The notes beneath the pieces were generated by a model. That model saw only the letters and a program-made list of their open reading frames with translations, was not told the DNA's origin and did no database searches. The translations under genes were made by a program, and so were the position numbers. Of a DNA stretch of 64,000 nt, positions 26,601 through 34,348 are shown one piece after another; position 1 is the stretch's first letter; every line of letters begins with the position of its first letter. The stretch is from Candidatus Flexicrinis affinis (GTDB lineage: Bacteria; Chloroflexota; Anaerolineae; Aggregatilineales; Phototrophicaceae): the NCBI GenBank assembly GCA_016716525.1, contig JADJWE010000009.1:248001-312000 (forward strand). The letters are read 5' to 3'.

Positions 26601-26752
26601 CCCTGCACGTGTTCGACTGGCGCAGCGGGGCCGAACTCGCGGCGCTCTCCGGCCACACCGCCGACGTTCAGGCCGTCGACTTCAGCCCGAACGGCACACT
26701 GATCGTTACCTCCGCCGAAGACGGCACGATCCGCCTGTGGGGGATTCCCTAA
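23636..26752 (+). CDS. Transmembrane Ser/Thr protein kinase with LysM and WD40 sensor domains
   Basis: 1038 residues. Cytoplasmic kinase domain ~12-275: GSGGMGAVYRG, Lys43 in VAVKVI, catalytic HRDIKPAN (Asp141), DFG (Asp159), GTPSYMPPEQ. A Ser/Pro-rich linker precedes one membrane helix at ~346-367 (LLIVGALAIVALLVV). The outer part has a Thr/Pro/Ser stalk (~395-470), an Ala/Gln/Thr coiled stalk with three near-identical ~37-residue repeats (~560-645, AQQTLDAAA...AEQTAAAQ), a LysM domain (~659-704, YHVQAGDTIASIAVRFNVS) and about seven WD40 repeats (~753-1038). This is the PASTA-kinase plan with LysM plus propeller as sensor. Expected to bind peptidoglycan or another glycan and signal inward. 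A TATAGT box lies at 23598-23603. Confidence 0.92.
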   Translation: MMFNSLSGQTLGKYELRDLLGSGGMGAVYRGYDHALRREVAVKVINLAAGGADLQARFIREAQTSAALEHNHIVRIYDYGVERDINYVVMQYLTGGSLAERIKQAADQGRPRASLTEVAALLQHLASALDYAHKQGVVHRDIKPANVMFNNQGQAFIVDFGIAKLLTGATNLTGTNMAMGTPSYMPPEQWSQRDLTPAADQYALAVTTYQLVSGRLPFEADSVPSLWYKIENDQPTPLHILRPDIPHEAMLVINRAMGKIPAERFPNCTQFAQAFEAATYGAESGATEYFTFKLARPASAVSRTPTPQTPGGSSGSGTPPPSSRTPSIAVTPPVSQPRGGFPRGLLIVGALAIVALLVVAAALLGGRGPSESDLRLTEVNQTLVAVGLATASEATRQSGLELIVTETATDSPTDSPSPTATDAPTDEPTRAPSETPTDSPTSTPTATATDAPSATPTDEPTATATISAREAALATLDTAATMTATQWTPTWTPDFDATVRAELTAVFVETQIARATARAEERLVAQQTQDASATAETIETLSADQTRVAQQTQVVAATERAQATVFAQQTLDAAAIVSAEQTAAAQAEFDAQATGIAEVTLSAQQTLAAAATVGAEQTAAAQVEFDARATGIAQATVFAQQTLDAAPTITPTIGPEGGLYHVQAGDTIASIAVRFNVSVLSLMAANQITADASLYVGRPLFIPARPTPAPTRTPTTPPELRPTSTPSLTPAPRVPITLGNASQLAEVAQIQPPGRAAVYSAKFSPDGTRIVYGTSSNEVVVYSFGARRNIRSLSGHDTTVVSTVWSPDGTRVASGDGNGKVYVWDVENGERVLELVGHTSTVFGLAYSGGGAYIASGSNDDSVRVWDAYTGRLEMHLGGSGGTIYKTMFSNDGSRVVAVSSDRRVRVWDWRNNRLISETELRGFVGALAFNPDGDTYATGADGPQSGEVHLWSLSTYAPFRVLQVPEYVLDVAFSPDGSLLASVGWDDTLHVFDWRSGAELAALSGHTADVQAVDFSPNGTLIVTSAEDGTIRLWGIP

Positions 26753-26755
26753 ACA

Positions 26756-26880
26756 GCCTAAAGGGTTTACACCCTCTGTACTCCCGTTTCTGCGAAAATG
26801 CGGCGCATGCGCCGCATTTTCGCGCATAACGAGGTGCAGGAGTGCAAACTCCTGCCGGGGTTTGGGGCAGCGCCCCAAGC
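26756..26880 (-). repeat. Modular multi-hairpin repeat, copy B
   Basis: Between convergent genes. Holds AGGGTTTACACCCT (26762-26775), a perfect 32-bp palindrome (26792-26823, centre CGGCGCATGCGCCG), GCAGGAGTGCAAACTCCTGC (26836-26855) and GGGGCAGCGCCCC (about 26865-26877). It ends directly at the stop codon of the nuclease gene (26881). Confidence 0.8.
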
Positions 26881-27651
26881 TCACTCCCAGTGCGCGGCGC
26901 GGAGCCACGACATCACGACGTGCATGGCGTCGACGTCGTCGTGGATGTAGGCGCGCATGCGGGTGAAGCTGTCGGCATCGCCGTCGTATACCCAGCGCTT
27001 GAAGTCGGCCAGCGCGAGATCCCAGCGGTCGTAGGCCTTCCACTGGAAGCCGAGATACGGCGCGACGGCCTTGAGCGATCGGCTCTTGAGCGGGAAGGCG
27101 ACAGTGCGCTTGACATCGGCGTGCAGGTCGCGCATCACCGTGTCGAGCAGCGAACGGGTCGGCTCGGCGGCGGTCTGGCGCATCACGCCGCTGTCGAAGC
27201 CCGTCCAGTGCAGCACGGGTGCGCCGTTCGGCAGCAGCTCGCGCGCGAGATCCCAGCCCTCGGCTTGGCTCGACGTGATGAGAAAGCGATCGTCGTCCGG
27301 CGCGCACAGTGGGTTGAGATCGTCGCATACGAGGACGGTCTGTGCCGGGTCGTCGTCGGCGCGAATCGTGATGCTCCACACGCGTCCGCTGAACGGATCG
27401 GTCTCGATGTCGAGGTAGGCGCACGCGGCATCGAGCAAGTCAGATGGGCGCGGTGCGAGCAGGCGCGGTTCGCGGTTCACATACGCGATGGCGTGCGCGT
27501 GGATCGTCTCGGCGGTCGTCTTGATGCCTTTGACCGCGCGCAGATCGTCCGGCGTGGCCTGCGCGACGTCCTCGATGCACACGAATCCGCGCGCGCGCAG
27601 GCTGTCGCACGTGCGCGGGGAGACGTTGGGAAGCAGGTCGAGCGGGAGCAT
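26881..27651 (-). CDS. HhH plus RNase H-like (YprB type) nuclease-like protein
   Basis: 256 residues. The first ~55 resemble a helix-hairpin-helix (LPNVSPRTCDSLRARGFVCIEDVAQATPDDLRAVKGIKTTAE). From ~75 a DEDD exonuclease-like fold begins: ACAYLDIETDPFSGRVWSI with the first Asp-Glu pair, then APVLHWTGFDSGVMR and AYDRWDLALADFKRWVYDGD. This matches the YprB RNase H-like domain found at the C terminus of TM0106-type RecB-like nucleases; here it stands alone without the RecB-like half. Probably acts on nucleic acid; activity is unproven. Confidence 0.75.
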   Translation of the reverse strand: MLPLDLLPNVSPRTCDSLRARGFVCIEDVAQATPDDLRAVKGIKTTAETIHAHAIAYVNREPRLLAPRPSDLLDAACAYLDIETDPFSGRVWSITIRADDDPAQTVLVCDDLNPLCAPDDDRFLITSSQAEGWDLARELLPNGAPVLHWTGFDSGVMRQTAAEPTRSLLDTVMRDLHADVKRTVAFPLKSRSLKAVAPYLGFQWKAYDRWDLALADFKRWVYDGDADSFTRMRAYIHDDVDAMHVVMSWLRAAHWE

Positions 27652-27660
27652 TTTGGGTAA

Positions 27661-27690
27661 GGAGTCAGGAATCAGGTGTCAGTGTTCAGT
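27661..27690. repeat. GTCAG/TTCAG simple-motif tract
   Basis: AGTCAGGAATCAGGTGTCAG followed by TGTTCAG, like the tracts at 11937 and 14173. It lies in the 209-bp spacer between the start of the nuclease gene and the stop of the FGGY kinase; the rest of that spacer shows no gene. Confidence 0.45.
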
Positions 27691-27860
27691 ATAGCAGGGG
27701 CGAGTGTCTGGTTGTCATGGCAGGATGCATAAAGCGCAGTCGGGACTGTGTGGTAGAGCCAAGGCGTACGGTGGCCGACGTATCTTGCGATTACAGGCTT
27801 AGACACCCAAGCGCCGACCAGAATCCCTTCTACTTGGAGACGGGATGAGGGCGACGGGCG

Positions 27861-29285
27861 TCACGCCTCGTACAACGACGCGTACAGCGCCTTCTGACGC
27901 TCCAGCAGTCTCACGTATGCGTCGGAGGAGTCGGCACGCGGACGCACAATGGCCTTGACTGACGGCGCGTCGACCGGCTCGCCGTTTTGCGTCAGGCCGC
28001 ACAGCAGCGCGACGCCGCGCCCGGTCGGCTCGGCCTGATCGACCAGATACAGCGGCGCATCGAGCGCGTCGGCGGTGATCTGCGCCCATGCCGGCGACTG
28101 ATTCAGCGCACCGCCGCCCGCCAACACAAACTCGCCCGGGCGTCCCATCAAGTCGTAGATCATGCGCAGCCGCAGCGCGACGCTCTCGAGCAGGGCATGT
28201 ACGATGTCGAGGGGCGCGGTGTCGAGGCGCAGGCCGTGGAGCGTGCCGGTCGCGGCGGCGCGATAGCCGGGGCTGCGCTCGCCTGCGAACAGCGGCAGGA
28301 CAGTCAGACCGTGCGATCCGGGCGTGCGCGCAAGGAGGGTATCGTCGAGTTCGGAGTCATCCAGCTTGAGCGCCGATTTGGCCCATGCGAACACGCTGCC
28401 GCCCTCGCTGGTCGCGCCACCGATCAGATGCCGTTTGGCGTCGACGCGATACGCCCACAAGCCAACCGGCACGCGCCCCGGCTCAGGCGTGACGACACGC
28501 AGCGCCGCCGTCGTGCCGACCGTTAGCACCGGATGTTCCGGCACCGATCCGCCCGACCCGATGTTGGCCGCTGCCCCGTCGCCGACGGCGAGGTAGAACG
28601 GAACGCTGTTGAGAAACGGCCAGCGCGCGCCATACGCATCCGATAGACCGCAGTACACCTCGTCGTAATCGGCCAACCGCGGCAGCGCGGATGGTTCGAG
28701 GCCGAGGGTGTTAAGCCATGTCGCGTCCCACGTAAGCGTCTCACGGTTGAGCAGCCCCGACCACGACGCCACCGAATAGCTGCACGGCACGTCGCGCCCG
28801 AACCACACGCGGTAGCAGTAGGTGGCGAAGTCCGTCCATTGGGCGGCACGGGCGTACGCTGCCGGATCCGTGCGGCGCATCCACGTCAGTTTGGCGGGAT
28901 GATAGGCCGGATGAATGCGGCATCCGGTGCGCGTGTGCGCCGCGTGCAGCGAGACGGACTGCGCCAGCGCATCGGCATCGGGTGCGCTGCGCATGTCGGC
29001 GTAGGTGAGGATCGGCGTGACCGGCGTGCCGTCCGCGTCGACGCCCAACACGTTGCCGACGAACGTCGCCATGCCGACCGCCGAGACATCCGCCGCGGCG
29101 GGATGCGTCAAGATCTGATCGATACACTGTTCGGCCAGTTTGCGCAGGTGCTCGGCATCGACGGTGCCGCTGCGTGAGAAGTGGACAGGCCGGCGTGCGG
29201 ACGCGTCCGCGATCGGCTCGGCGGCGCTGTCGAACAGCAGCGCGCGAACCGACGAACTTCCGACGTCGAGGACCAGCGTGCTCAC
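27861..29285 (-). CDS. FGGY-family carbohydrate (sugar-acid?) kinase
   Basis: 474 residues, the normal size. N-terminal phosphate motif LVLDVGSSSVRALLFDS, middle GDGAAANIGSGGS, and C-terminal FVLAGGGALNQSPAWAQITADALDAPLYLV followed by TGRGVALLCG are the FGGY ATPase motifs. The phrase LTVGTTAALRVV resembles gluconokinase-like members. It phosphorylates a sugar or aldonic acid with ATP. The GTG start (29285) overlaps the TGA of the LarA-like gene (GTGA), with GAGG five bases upstream, so the two are translationally coupled. An upstream in-frame extension runs inside larA and was rejected. Confidence 0.88.
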   Translation of the reverse strand: MSTLVLDVGSSSVRALLFDSAAEPIADASARRPVHFSRSGTVDAEHLRKLAEQCIDQILTHPAAADVSAVGMATFVGNVLGVDADGTPVTPILTYADMRSAPDADALAQSVSLHAAHTRTGCRIHPAYHPAKLTWMRRTDPAAYARAAQWTDFATYCYRVWFGRDVPCSYSVASWSGLLNRETLTWDATWLNTLGLEPSALPRLADYDEVYCGLSDAYGARWPFLNSVPFYLAVGDGAAANIGSGGSVPEHPVLTVGTTAALRVVTPEPGRVPVGLWAYRVDAKRHLIGGATSEGGSVFAWAKSALKLDDSELDDTLLARTPGSHGLTVLPLFAGERSPGYRAAATGTLHGLRLDTAPLDIVHALLESVALRLRMIYDLMGRPGEFVLAGGGALNQSPAWAQITADALDAPLYLVDQAEPTGRGVALLCGLTQNGEPVDAPSVKAIVRPRADSSDAYVRLLERQKALYASLYEA

Positions 29286-30550
29286 GACGGCCTCACGCGG
29301 TACAGCATTTCGCCGGCCTTCGGGACGTACAGCACACCTTCCGATTCGCGCCCCTCCCACGCGGCTGGATCGATCAGCGCCGGATCGCAGTAGCCGAGCG
29401 CGAGTGTCTGGCAATCGGCCGCGGGAATGGCAGTCGACAGCGTGACGCGGATGCGCGCGTGCTCGACGCCGTTGTCGTAGGTGCCGCTTCCGCGCAGATG
29501 GGTGCCGTGCGCCAGCACGCCCAAGGGCAGGTGCTTGAAGCGATCCCACTGCTTGAGATAGTAATCGCGCACGTGATAGCCGGCCTCGAAGATGTATTTG
29601 CCGTGGACGTGGCTGACGGTGTCCAGTTCCGGCGCATAGACGATGACCTCGCCGCCGTCGGCAATCGCCGGTTCGAGCTTGTACATCGCCTTGGCCGCTG
29701 TCCACAGCTCGTCGTACATCGTTGGCGCGCGCGACAGCACCGACCGGAACGGGGTATCGACCCATCTGATGTGGCGCTCGGACGACAGATCGGCGGCGGC
29801 TGACCACGCGCTCACGTGATCGCCGACGAACAGGCCTGCCAGCCCGTCGCCGACCACCACCATGCTCACCAGCGTGACCGGTGTTGGGACGCACTCGGCG
29901 GCGGCGTGGATCATGTCGCGCACGGGCGTGTCCTTGACGCCGATGGTGTTCAGGATGGTCGCCAGCGCGCCCAGCCAATGCGTCGTGTTGATCATCTCCG
30001 CGCCGGAAATGCCGGGGAACAGGTACTTGGCGCCGCCGCTAAACCCGACCACCTCATGCGGGAACGTCGGACCGACGATCAGGATGTGGTCATAGTCACG
30101 GATGCGCCGGTTGATGCGGATGGGTGTGTCGTCGCCCAGTGAGGGATGCCACAGGTCGCCGGCGATGTGCTGAATCTGCGCCTTGTCGAGCACGCCGATC
30201 TGTTCCAGCGCGTTCGGGTTGGCCCAGTCGTGGTTGAGCAGGCCGACGTGCTGGAACGTGGTCCGCCGTTCCTCGGCCGTGATGCCGACCAGCTTGTGCA
30301 GCGCGGCGTCGTTCAGCGGTGGATGCGTGCCGAGCGCCACCATGAAGTCGAGCTGGCGCGCGTCGCGTAGTTCGTCCACGAGCAGGCGGAACAGCACTGG
30401 CAGCGGCAGGCTGCGCGTGTGATCGGGGATCAGCACGAGCACGCGCGCGTTGGCGAAGCGCCCGCCGAGCCCGGCATGCAGCGTCTCGCGGATGAGCTCG
30501 GGGGACAACAGTGCGCCCTCAGGCGCGGTGGCTTGGGCGTCAATCGGCAT
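29282..30550 (-). CDS. LarA-family nickel-pincer racemase/epimerase
   Basis: 422 residues, close to LarA of Lactiplantibacillus plantarum (424). Key residues line up: DHTR (43-46), His76 in LGTHPP (LarA His108), His165 in PHEVVGFSGG (His174), Lys175 in GGAKYLFPGI (Lys184, which holds the nickel-pincer nucleotide) and His191 in NTTHWLG (His200). The family interconverts 2-hydroxy acids; members act on lactate, malate, phenyllactate or D-gluconate. Coupling to an FGGY kinase suggests a sugar-acid substrate (inference). No larB, larC or larE cofactor genes are visible here. Start at 30550 fits the family; the frame to 31021 overlaps the divergent hydrolase. Confidence 0.88.
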   Translation of the reverse strand: MPIDAQATAPEGALLSPELIRETLHAGLGGRFANARVLVLIPDHTRSLPLPVLFRLLVDELRDARQLDFMVALGTHPPLNDAALHKLVGITAEERRTTFQHVGLLNHDWANPNALEQIGVLDKAQIQHIAGDLWHPSLGDDTPIRINRRIRDYDHILIVGPTFPHEVVGFSGGAKYLFPGISGAEMINTTHWLGALATILNTIGVKDTPVRDMIHAAAECVPTPVTLVSMVVVGDGLAGLFVGDHVSAWSAAADLSSERHIRWVDTPFRSVLSRAPTMYDELWTAAKAMYKLEPAIADGGEVIVYAPELDTVSHVHGKYIFEAGYHVRDYYLKQWDRFKHLPLGVLAHGTHLRGSGTYDNGVEHARIRVTLSTAIPAADCQTLALGYCDPALIDPAAWEGRESEGVLYVPKAGEMLYRVRPS

Positions 30551-30721
30551 GAGCGACGACTCCGTCGGTACTGGCTGGAATGCGAGAGATTGTACCGGAT
30601 GAGCGCAGGGCGGGGCAGTCCGGCGACACCATTGTCTGCGCCGGAGGCGACATCGACCGTGCGCCGATGGCTCAGGTGAGCTATAGTCGCTCATCCTCCG
30701 ACAATGGCGAGAGACTGCGCG

Positions 30722-31558
30722 ATGCAAACCACGATCAATGGCACTTCGGTGTACTACGAGGAACGTGGCAGCGGGCTTCCCGTCGTAATACTGCATGGAT
30801 TCAGCCTCGATCACGAGAGCATGCTGAACGTCTTCGAACCCCTGTTCGCTGGGCATGACGGCTATCGCCGGCTGTACCTCGACATGCCGGGCCACGGACG
30901 GACTGCCGGTACGGATGCGCTTTGCTCGTCCCAGGCCATCGCACAGACGATACTCGCGTTTCTGGATGTGCTCGCACCCGATCAACCGATTGCGCTGGTC
31001 GGCTTCTCCTATGGCGGACACATCGCGCGTCTGATTCTCAAGGCCTGCCTGGAGCGTATTGTGGGCCTGTGTTTGATTGCACTCCCGGTGGAGTCCGGGC
31101 CGGGCATTCGCGACCTTCCCGAGCCGCGAGTCATCGTCCGTGATCCGGCCGCGATCGCGGACCTTCCGGAGGAGGTCGCGTCCTCCATCCTACCAACCCT
31201 TTGCGTTCAGACTCGGCCCGTGCTCGATCGGATCCGCGCCGAATTGGTCGACACATTCGGCCGTGGGGACCCCGCTTTTCAACAGCGTCTGCGCGAATCG
31301 CCGACCTACGCGTATGCCCCCGAGTCCGTCCGGCTGCCCGCGCCATACGACCGGCCGACCCTGATTCTGACCGGCAGGCATGACGTAAGCACCGGCTTTG
31401 CGGGCGCGTTCGATCTGGCGCGCAAGTTCCCGCGCGCGACCTACGCTGCGCTAGACGGAGCGGGTCACGGACTTTTCTTTGAACAGGCGGCGCTGTTCCG
31501 TGCTCTTGTGCTAGATTGGCTCGATCGAGTCGCGCTAGCTCGTGCTGACATCGCTTGA
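30722..31558 (+). CDS. Alpha/beta hydrolase
   Basis: 278 residues with the complete fold: HGFSLDHES oxyanion region after strand 3 (VVILHGFS), nucleophile elbow GFSYGG (Ser ~103), acid in ILTGRHDVSTG and catalytic His in LDGAGHGLFFEQ. It belongs to the proline-iminopeptidase/epoxide-hydrolase-like group; substrate unknown. The ATG at 30722 is preferred over 30704 because GAGA lies upstream and the domain begins MQTTINGTSVYYEERG. Divergent from the larA-like gene across 171 bp. Confidence 0.88.
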   Translation: MQTTINGTSVYYEERGSGLPVVILHGFSLDHESMLNVFEPLFAGHDGYRRLYLDMPGHGRTAGTDALCSSQAIAQTILAFLDVLAPDQPIALVGFSYGGHIARLILKACLERIVGLCLIALPVESGPGIRDLPEPRVIVRDPAAIADLPEEVASSILPTLCVQTRPVLDRIRAELVDTFGRGDPAFQQRLRESPTYAYAPESVRLPAPYDRPTLILTGRHDVSTGFAGAFDLARKFPRATYAALDGAGHGLFFEQAALFRALVLDWLDRVALARADIA

Positions 31559-31624
31559 CGTGCGGCGCACTCCGTCCTACGCTGAGAAGTAACGCCAATC
31601 AACGCCAGTCAAGAAGGCACGGCT

Positions 31625-31972
31625 ATGAACACCGCCGTCGATACCTACATTAACGATGCCGTCCGCCCGGAGCTGCGGCCCGTTGTCGCGGCACTGCGTG
31701 CCCTGATGGCCGATGCCGTGCCGGACGCGATCGAAGACTTCGCGTACAACATGCCGGTGTGGCGCTTCAAGAAAATCTTCGCCTACTTGAACGCCAACCA
31801 GACCGACATCACGTTTTCATTTGTCCACGGCGCAGCGTTCGACGACCCGTATCGCGAACTCAAAGGCAAAGGGAAGTGGGCGCGATTCATCAAGATCAAG
31901 CGTGTCGAGGACATGGACGAGGCAATCCTGCGCTTCTACATCGCGCAAGCCGTCGAGCGTGCCGAGCGCTAG
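31625..31972 (+). CDS. DUF1801-family protein (first of tandem pair)
   Basis: 115 residues of the YdhG/DUF1801 type: RPVVAALRALMADAVPDAIEDFAYNMPVWRF, then the hydrophobic core and KGKGKWARFIKIKRVEDMDEAILRFYIAQAV. These small proteins have a frataxin-like/YdhG fold; biochemical role unknown. AAGAAGG precedes the ATG. Twenty bases before its paralogue. Confidence 0.85.
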   Translation: MNTAVDTYINDAVRPELRPVVAALRALMADAVPDAIEDFAYNMPVWRFKKIFAYLNANQTDITFSFVHGAAFDDPYRELKGKGKWARFIKIKRVEDMDEAILRFYIAQAVERAER

Positions 31973-31992
31973 GGACAAGGGGAGCAGATCCG

Positions 31993-32346
31993 ATGAGCAG
32001 CGAAGTCGATGCGTTCGTACAGGAAAAGGTGCTGCCGCAGTTTCATGGCGTCGTCGCGGCGATCCGCGCCCTGATGACCGACGCCGCGCCCGATGCTACC
32101 GAGTACATCACCTACGGCATACCGGCCTGGCGCATGACGCGCATCATCGCGGTGCTCAGCCCGACCAAGAAGGACATCACGCTGGCGTTCTCGAACGGTG
32201 CGGACTTTGAAGACACGTTTGGCCTGCTCAAAGGCGTCGGCAACCGGTCGAAGCACGTGAAGCTCAAGACCGCCGACGAGGTAATCGCCCACGATGCGGC
32301 GCTGCGGGATTACATCGCGCAGGCCATCGCCCACGACACGCGCTAG
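31993..32346 (+). CDS. DUF1801-family protein (second of tandem pair)
   Basis: 117 residues, clearly paralogous to the preceding gene: HGVVAAIRALMTDAAPDATEYITYGIPAWRM, DITLAFSNGADFEDTFGLLKGVGNRSKHVKLK and YIAQAIAHD at the end match position by position. Ribosome site AAGGGGAG lies before the ATG. The pair arose by local duplication and is probably co-transcribed. Confidence 0.85.
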   Translation: MSSEVDAFVQEKVLPQFHGVVAAIRALMTDAAPDATEYITYGIPAWRMTRIIAVLSPTKKDITLAFSNGADFEDTFGLLKGVGNRSKHVKLKTADEVIAHDAALRDYIAQAIAHDTR

Positions 32347-32369
32347 TTTTCTAGACAGGGGGCCGATTT

Positions 32370-32400
32370 GTGAAAGACGGGCACAAGGCCCGTCCTTCAC
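32370..32400 (+). terminator. Hairpin after the DUF1801 pair
   Basis: GTGAAAGACGGGC and GCCCGTCCTTCAC form a 12-13 bp stem (one mismatch) around ACAAG, 23 nt after the stop at 32346 and before the convergent stop at 32421. It can serve both strands. Confidence 0.6.
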
Positions 32401-32420
32401 TCTGTCGGCAAAATCTGGCG

Positions 32421-34184
32421 CTAGTTGCAGATCAGATCGCCGCGCCACGGTGTATCGCGTGGCAGGCACATGTCCGGCTCGGTCGGCACCATGTCACGCT
32501 GGAAGAACTGCGTATTGGCGCAGGCGAAGCAGGTCGACGCCGGAAGGATGCCTTCGGCGCTGGCGTCCTCGTCGCTCGGCGCGTCCAGCGGGTAGATGTC
32601 GTTGTAGTCGGTGTCCACCAGACGCACCGCCTGCCGCGCCACGTCGATCGGTGCCGCGTCGAGAGGGAGCGCGCCGGCCTCGTAGATGTCCGGGTCGCCG
32701 CGGGCGTCGGACGTGAACACGACGTCGGCGCTGCCGCAGTACCACGTCGGCGCATAGTCGGCGATGTCGTTCTCGGTGAGCAGCCTCGTCTTCTTCGACT
32801 CGAGGCCGTAGACGTACACGTCCAGATCGCCGTCAAGGTCGCTCTGGTAGGCGATCAGCTTGCTGTCCGGCGACCACGCGAGGTTATCCGCGTTGCCGGC
32901 CGGGTCGGAGATCATGGTCACGTGCGAACCGTCGGCATGCATGACGTAGCCGACGCTCTTTTCGTTCGTCATGGCGTGGAAGGCGATGCGCGTGCCGTCC
33001 GGCGAATAGTGCGGGTCGACCGCCTGCGTCATCCCGCGCGTCAGCGGCGTGACCGCAAGCGTCGCGACGTCCAGCGCGTACAGCTCGAACTGGCCGGTGC
33101 GGTCGCTCTGGAAGACCAGCGTTGAGCCGTCCTCGGACCAGCTCGCGTTCAGATCGCTGGCCGGATCGTCCGTCATCTGCCGTTCGATGCCGCTCGCCAG
33201 ATCAACCACGTAGATGTCCCAGTTGCCGTCACGGGTCGACTCGAAGGCGAGCTGATCGTTCGGGCCCCACACCGGGTCGATGTCGTGAGCGACGGTGTTG
33301 AACGTGACGCGCTGCGTCAGTTCGGGGTCGCCGTCCGCGCTGGCGATGTAGATCTCCCAGTTGCCGTCGCGATTGCTCGCATAGGCGATCCACCGCCCGT
33401 TGTCGGAGCGCGACGGCTCGATGTCGACGGCGTCGTGCTGCGTCAGGTTCGGGTTGGCGTTCGGTTTGTCGGGGATATCGCCGAGGCGGAAGATTTCCCA
33501 GTCGCCGGTGCGGTCGGTGTGATAGACGAGCCACTCGACGCACGCCGGCCCGAAGACGACCTCGGTCGGGGTCGGCGTGTAGGTCGGCGGTCGACGCGTC
33601 GGCGTATTGGTGAACGTCGGCGTCTCCGACGGGATCCACGGCGTCAGCGACGCGGTATGGGTCGCCGTCGGCGTCTTAGTCGGCCTGCGTTCACGGGTCG
33701 ACGTGTAGGTTGCCGTCGGCGTGTCCGTAAACGTCGCCGTATGCGTTGGTGTGTCCGTGTACGTCGCGGTGAAGGTCGGCGTGTTTGTGGGCGTGTCGGT
33801 CGGCGTACTGGTGAACGTGGCGGTGTGGGTCGGCGTGTCAGTTGGCGTGCTGGTGAACGTCGGTGTCGGTGTCCACGTCAACGTGGGCGTGGGGGTGGGT
33901 GTCTTGCGACAGGTCGGAGTCGGACTCGGGTCGCAGTCCGGACCGAACTCGTAGGCGGAGACGACCTGTCCGGCCAATACGCGGTGCATTGCGCCGATGG
34001 CGCTCAACGCTCCGCCCGCGCCGCAGGCCGGATACGCCTGCGGTACGTCGATCAAGTTCGAATTGAGAGATGCAGCTGGCTTGGATGCAGGGTTCGCCAC
34101 TGAACTGCTGTTGACAACCAGCAACAGCACGGCAGCGATGAGGACGATGCGTGCCAGTGCGTGGAGAGTGCGTGACGTAAGCAT
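32421..34184 (-). CDS. Secreted TolB-like beta-propeller protein with Thr/Pro linker
   Basis: 587 residues: hydrophobic leader (LARIVLIAAVLLLVVNSSSVA), a short Cys-containing part, a ~120-residue Thr/Pro repeat linker (~86-205, units like TPTPTFTSTPTDTPT), and a TolB/PD40 propeller (~210-505) with recurring phrases YASNRDGNWEIYIASADGD, FESTRDGNWDIYVVD, FQSDRTGQFELYALD, AYQSDLDGDLDVYVYG. A Cys-rich tail follows (STCFACANTQFF ... CLPRDTPWRGDLICN). Probably displayed on the cell surface through the extended linker. Binding partner unknown. Confidence 0.85.
   Translation of the reverse strand: MLTSRTLHALARIVLIAAVLLLVVNSSSVANPASKPAASLNSNLIDVPQAYPACGAGGALSAIGAMHRVLAGQVVSAYEFGPDCDPSPTPTCRKTPTPTPTLTWTPTPTFTSTPTDTPTHTATFTSTPTDTPTNTPTFTATYTDTPTHTATFTDTPTATYTSTRERRPTKTPTATHTASLTPWIPSETPTFTNTPTRRPPTYTPTPTEVVFGPACVEWLVYHTDRTGDWEIFRLGDIPDKPNANPNLTQHDAVDIEPSRSDNGRWIAYASNRDGNWEIYIASADGDPELTQRVTFNTVAHDIDPVWGPNDQLAFESTRDGNWDIYVVDLASGIERQMTDDPASDLNASWSEDGSTLVFQSDRTGQFELYALDVATLAVTPLTRGMTQAVDPHYSPDGTRIAFHAMTNEKSVGYVMHADGSHVTMISDPAGNADNLAWSPDSKLIAYQSDLDGDLDVYVYGLESKKTRLLTENDIADYAPTWYCGSADVVFTSDARGDPDIYEAGALPLDAAPIDVARQAVRLVDTDYNDIYPLDAPSDEDASAEGILPASTCFACANTQFFQRDMVPTEPDMCLPRDTPWRGDLICN
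33570..33929. repeat. Tandem Thr/Pro-codon repeats inside the TolB-like gene
   Basis: Low-complexity coding repeats of 12- and 18-nt units (ACN-CCN-ACN type on the minus strand), giving the TPT linker. They also create a spurious Val/Gly open frame on the other strand. Confidence 0.7.
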
Positions 34185-34348
34185 GGCGACGCGACCTTAT
34201 TTGTTAACGAAAGTCCTTACTTTCATTGTAAGGCCGTTCGTCGCCTATGCTCCGCTCGCGGACACCGCAGCATCGCTGCGTATGTCCAATTCTTCGCGTG
34301 GGACGTGCCGGACCCCCAATCATTGAGGGGGCGAAGGGCGGTTGCTGT

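Noticed and set aside
26336..27424. Long minus-strand frame running through hairpin repeat B, and a similar 75-codon frame through copy A (2188-2415)
   Set aside because: Both translate the repeat itself (shared CPKPRQEFALLHLV text); this reflects DNA repeat homology, not a protein family.
33721..33954. Val/Gly repeat peptide frame on the plus strand
   Set aside because: Produced by the Thr/Pro codon repeats of the TolB-like gene read on the opposite strand.
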